From Morinoia aosen (Eukaryota > Arthropoda > Malacostraca > Amphipoda > Talitridae), in the NCBI GenBank assembly GCA_030386875.1, contig CM059557.1, forward strand, positions 57,986,514 to 58,050,513: 64,000 nucleotides of DNA, in the 5' to 3' direction. The position numbers were made by a program, and so were the translations under genes. Position 1 is the stretch's first letter. Every line of letters starts with the position of its first letter. Shown one piece after another: positions 59,427 to 64,000 of this stretch. The notes below the pieces were generated by a model. That model made no database searches, was not told the origin of the DNA, and saw only the letters and a program-made list of their open reading frames with translations.

Positions 59427-61660
59427 GATCAAGTCGACAAGATGATTCTTTCGTTGCAAATGTGACGTGAGGATAGAAAAACCAATAACTATGTGTGTAT
59501 ATATGAAACTAGGTCATTGAGTGGTCAAAAGAGGATGTAAGTCGAATGGTTTTCACTCCGATCCTACACCTGAAATTTCAAAACTGGATTCGGTCGAAGT
59601 AAAATGACGCATTTGAGATAAAATTTATCAGTGCAAGCACACAAAATTTGAAGTCCAAAGAAAAAATAAGTGCACTTGATGAAACGAGTAATAAATTTAG
59701 GCTCACGTTTCAACCAGGGTCTCTAGTAATTTGCAAATATGGACAAATGCAGCCGCAGCAGCAGCCTAGCTTAAGCTAGGTAAACTTAATGAGAAGAAAA
59801 ACAGTCAAATACATCTCAAATTCCAGGTGACCCAAAAATAAGACCATTCATTTAGATGTTCAAGATAATTTCATGAAAAGTTAGTTATTTACAGCAACCC
59901 ATGCTCCTCATGGAGTGATTTAAAGTTAATTTATTTCACCAACACATGAACTATAAGACATAAGACAGCATAATTAATTGTTTAAGAAATAATGGGCAAA
60001 AAAACTCATTCAATGTACTTCACCGTAGAAGGAAAAGTTCCATTTGAAGAAAAAACTAGGTCATTAATTAATGTTTATCCTTAAATAGTGAGGCAATTCA
60101 ACTTGGAAATTGGAGTTAGCTCATACTCCCAATACGGATATTTTACAAAAGAAAAAACTTCAACTGCAAACAATCAAACGATTTCTAGACCATAGAACCC
60201 AAATAGCAAATCTCAAACTTCAATCACAGATTTTCTTTATGTGGTGGAGATCATCAATCAGTCAGCAGCCTCCCGAGCCGTCTTATAAAATGCAAGAGCT
60301 CCTCACTGCAATCCCTATAACTGACAACGGTAGATTACTTCAGTTCGATCATCCGGTATTCTTTCCTTTTTTAGTGAGTGCAAGAGAGGAAATCGATAGA
60401 TCATTTCGGCCGATCTCGTCATGAGCCTCTTACTCAGCTGTTTCTCATCGGCGTGCTTCTTTCAATAATAATACCGAAAGTTTCACCACATCGAATTCAA
60501 TGTAAGAGTTAAAGCAGAGTTTCTACGACTTCATTTGGTCGAAACCTCTCGTTCGTCCCACTTGAAGCGTCGTTCCCTCACAAAAGTAAAGCTCGCGCGT
60601 TTCTTTCACAGCGAGGCTTCAATAGTCGCGTCAGGAGTGGAAACAGGAATACAGCGTCACGAAACAGCAAACTCCGACAGCGATTGCATTAATCCCTATT
60701 TTCCTAAGGTGCAACAAGCACAAGCGTTCTTCAAAATCAATGCGAGGAATATTCTTCGAAACATCAATTCGTCTCAAAAATGAATAAAAGGAGGCGCTGG
60801 CCCGATATTTTAAGCTTGTCGGCGAAATGCATTTCTATACGAAGTGAGGCGCGCCCATCCCAATTTTAGTATGCCAGCTATGCACATGATATCAATAACA
60901 GTTCACAGCCACCAAAAGACACACCAAGCAAATATTCTATGCAAAATGACTCTTTAAAATGCATGCTCGCTGCGAAGGAATAATTTCAATAGACCTCTGA
61001 AAAAACGCCATGCAGAGCAGGAGGCCTCAGGCACACTGACGATCTGGCTATTTTATTTTGCTCTCCAAACAATGAAGAATCACGTATCTTTATCGAGGTC
61101 GAAGTGTTTTTTTTTCTTGAGCACAAAAATTAAATAATTCCCCGGGTTAAAGAAATCCTTCAATTTCAGCGTGGTTTCATGGAGGCAAGAGGAAGGTCGT
61201 CAGTACTCGACTGCGAAAAAGGAACACAACCGTGAAATGAAGTTTTATCATACAGTTAATTAACTCATCACGAGTTTAGAGTAAACATTTCGGTACATTT
61301 TAGCAAGAAAATTAGAATAAAACATTTCGAAGACAGAAGCGCGCAGAGGCTCACATGCTAACTCACGCTTGTAGACACAAGTTTGCATTCTTGTAATTTT
61401 TCCATGGCTCAAAACGCGCTTCATCAACAAAGAAACGCGTCCCAAAAACGAACGTGGTTAGTGCTCTAAAGATTCAAACTCTTAATTGCATAATGAATAA
61501 TATTGAGCTTTTTCAAACGTTACTCGCTAAGTCATCCCTTACAAATAAAAAGTATGAGCTGAAAGTAATTTGAATTTGATTAAAACGTTTTAAAAATACT
61601 ACGACTGAAATTGTACGACACGCGACGAGACATGTTCCTGGACCGGCCAGCAGTAGATGG
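59427..61660. other. Intergenic DNA, nothing recognised
   Basis: AT-rich. It contains a 16-bp perfect palindrome CCTAGCTTAAGCTAGG at 59765-59780. Open frames at 60110-60424 and 60535-60783 have no recognisable domain. Confidence 0.4.
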
Positions 61661-62737
61661 AGGGCAGACGAGCCAGGCGCAGAGCACCAGTCCCAGGACG
61701 GCAGACCACACGAGACGCAGGGCAGACGAGCCAGGCGCAGAGCACCAGTCCCAGGACGGCAGACCACACGAGACGCAGGGCAGACGAGCCAGGCGCAGAG
61801 CACCAGTCCCAGGACGGCAGACCACACGAGACGCAGGGCAGACGAGCCAGGCGCAGAGCACCAGTCCCGGGACGGCAGACCACACGAGACGCAGGTCAGA
61901 CGAGCCAGGCGCAGAGCACCAGTCCCAGGACGGCAGACCACACGAGACGCAGGGCAGACGAGCCAGGCGCAGAGCACCAGTCCCAGGACGGCAGACCACA
62001 CGAGACGCAGGGCAGACGAGCCAGGCGCAGAGCACCAGTCCCAGGACGGCAGACCACACGAGACGCAGGGCAGACGAGCCAGGCGCAGAGCACCAGTCCC
62101 AGGACGGCAGACCACACGAGACGCAGGGCAGACGAGCCAGGCGCAGAGCACCAGTCCCCGGACGGCAGACCACACGAGACGCAGGGCAGACGAGCCAGGC
62201 GCAGAGCACCAGTCCCAGGACGGCAGACCACACGAGACGCAGGGCAGACGAGCCAGGCGCAGAGCACCAGTCCCCGGACGGCAGACCACACGAGACGCAG
62301 GGCAGACGAGCCAGGCGCAGAGCACCAGTCCCAGGACGGCAGACCACACGAGACGCAGGGCAGGCGAGCCAGGCGCAGAGCACCAGTCCCAGGACGGCAG
62401 ACCACACGAGACGCAGGGCAGACGAGCCAGGCGCAGAGCACCAGTCCCAGGACGGCAGACCACACGAGACGCAGGGCAGACGAGCCAGGCGCAGAGCACC
62501 AGTCCCAGGACGGCAGACCACACGAGCCAGGCGCAGAGCACCAGTCCCAGGACGGCAGACCACACGAGCCAGGCGCAGAGCACCAGTCCCAGGACGGCAG
62601 ACAACACGAGACGCAGGGCAGACGAGCCAGGCGCAGAGCACCAGTCCCAGGACGGCAGACCACACGAGACGCAGGGCAGACGAGCCAGGCGCAGAGCACC
62701 GGTCCCAGGACGGCAGACCACACGAGACGCAGGGCAG
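61661..62737. repeat. 58-bp minisatellite array, about 19 units, two shortened to 42 bp
   Basis: The unit begins AGGGCAGACGAGCCAGGCGC, continues AGAGCACCAGTCCCAGGACG and ends GCAGACCACACGAGACGC. Landmarks repeat every 58 bp from 61681. Near 62520-62590 two successive units lack the same 16 bp (ACGCAGGGCAGACGAG). Copies are otherwise almost identical (CCCAGGACG versus CCCCGGACG or CCCGGGACG). One T per unit on the plus strand and 58 mod 3 of 1 leave all frames open, giving 361-417-codon frames on both strands that I do not treat as genes. Confidence 0.97.
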
Positions 62738-64000
62738 CGCACAGGGAATCAGTCCCTGGATTTTGTGACGCCAGGAGCCGGCCAGTTAGCCCCAATAAGA
62801 GTGAGGCACGGCGTTATCGAGCGCGCACTTTATATTCTGCACCGCACCACGTGACCTTTCATACAAATGGCCTAAACTTTCCTTATGATTGCCATAATAA
62901 AAAAGGTTAGCACATATCGGGCCAACTTTATTCTCAGCGAAACCACCGAGGGCTAGAAGTTAACAAAAACGACCGAGGTGCTGGAAAAAGGAGAAGGATT
63001 TTTAACTGAAGGATAAAGGAGACAGTCTACCACAAAGAGACGAAGATTGGACCAACAGTGAATAGAAATTACATAAATTGAAACAAAAATAGCGATGACA
63101 AAGTGACCTAGTTTTGTACCAATGCGCATCGAAACAACCTCTGTCAAAATGGACCAAACACATTTGAAAACTGAATAAATGAGTCGGACAAACACAAACG
63201 GAACTCGTGATTTGAAACAAATATTCGACTGATTATGTTCAATTCTGAATGCACGCTCTTACGAAATTGATCAAGACATACGACAATTCTTATACTGCTC
63301 CGCATTTATAAAGCACCGAAAAAAGAACGTGCGCACTTGCCTGTCGCTAAGCACGTAAGGCGATGCAACTCAAACTCGCCAGTCTGTACAACATAATAGT
63401 TGTTACAAGCGTCATAATCTAGGCAAGAGACCGGCAAACTCTGCGTGTATTCTCTCAAAATTAAAGGTCCAAATGAAATTTGTCACCAGCTCCTGAACTC
63501 GAAGTCAAAACATAGTCGTAGCAGAAGTACGTGAATTTGTAACTGTCGTTGAGAAATTATCAACACCAGGGCCGTCGATTTAAGATCATTTTAGGAAGGG
63601 AAAGCTATCGACATACACTAAGGAGCAGGAAGCAAAACAGCCTTCGACCGCCAATTTTATTTAATGGCTTCTCAAACTACATATTCTCATACGTATTCTT
63701 CACAGCCAGAGAAAAAATTTCAATACTGGTTAAATTATAACCATTTCAATTGTGGAATAGATAGGATTAAGATATTATACAGGACTTGAACTCGTGAAAA
63801 TGAAACTTCAGAGCAAGAACCTCCTCTGCAATGAGCAAACGCAGTAAGTACACCATCAGTCTCAATGCCAGTGTCGAACTTACACACACTAGGCAATCGT
63901 TGCCTGCCTCCTCTCCTTTCTTTCCCTTTGTGGCCAGAGAAGCCAATCGAGCACAGAGACGGAGGTGGTCTCGGTTGCCGACCCGCGACCACAATTTCAG
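62738..64000. other. Intergenic DNA to window end, nothing recognised
   Basis: AT-rich with short overlapping frames on both strands (62953-63220 minus, 63549-63740 plus, 63735-63994 minus), none with a recognisable domain. Confidence 0.4.

Noticed and set aside
59765..59780. 16-bp palindrome CCTAGCTTAAGCTAGG as an operator or origin
   Set aside because: A single short palindrome with no neighbouring gene or repeated copies; expected now and then by chance in 64 kb.
61580..62910. Open frames of 361-417 codons across the 58-bp array
   Set aside because: A 58-bp unit cycles through all frames and none contains a stop, so the frames are a property of the repeat.

Overview
This window looks like intergenic DNA from a eukaryotic nuclear genome, most likely an invertebrate and possibly an arthropod. 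It is AT-rich, has no operons, prokaryotic gene sets, rRNA or tRNA that I can recognise, and carries relics of animal-type transposons (PIF/Harbinger, Tc1/mariner, Penelope-like). The host assignment is an inference from this content; no host gene pins it down. I could not assign any confident host protein-coding gene. Almost all of the longest open frames (up to about 1050 codons) lie inside tandem arrays, are open in several frames on both strands, and are best read as repeat artefacts.

Layout: (1) 670-2416, a 20-bp minisatellite (about 87 copies) next to a CpG-rich patch; (2) 3802-4508, a 52-bp minisatellite; (3) 4.8-16.8 kb, AT-rich DNA with a dispersed retroposon-like family of about 350 bp, here called R1, which has inserted into its own copies twice and once hosts a Penelope-like foldback element; (4) 19119-20715 and 31361-33478, two PIF/Harbinger-type transposons with shared ends and different cores, the second keeping fragments of both the transposase and the Myb/SANT-like accessory gene; (5) 25.2-25.9 kb, another R1 copy and a 22/23-bp array; (6) 36.4-37.4 kb, a weak candidate for real minus-strand exons; (7) 39347-42465, an 80-copy 39-bp minisatellite; (8) 44450-44720, a decayed Tc1/mariner transposase fragment; (9) 46180-47208, adjoining 33-bp and 22-bp arrays built from an 11-bp module; (10) 52-52.7 kb, a degenerate repeat field, and 55.66-56.01 kb, an R1 copy; (11) 58438-59426, a 31-bp minisatellite; (12) 61661-62737, a 58-bp minisatellite.

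Nothing here forms a pathway. The interest lies in genome dynamics. Target-site duplications readable by eye define the R1 and Penelope-like element boundaries. All recognised R1 copies point the same way. Six of the seven large minisatellites have a T-poor plus strand, which by itself accounts for most of the giant overlapping open frames.
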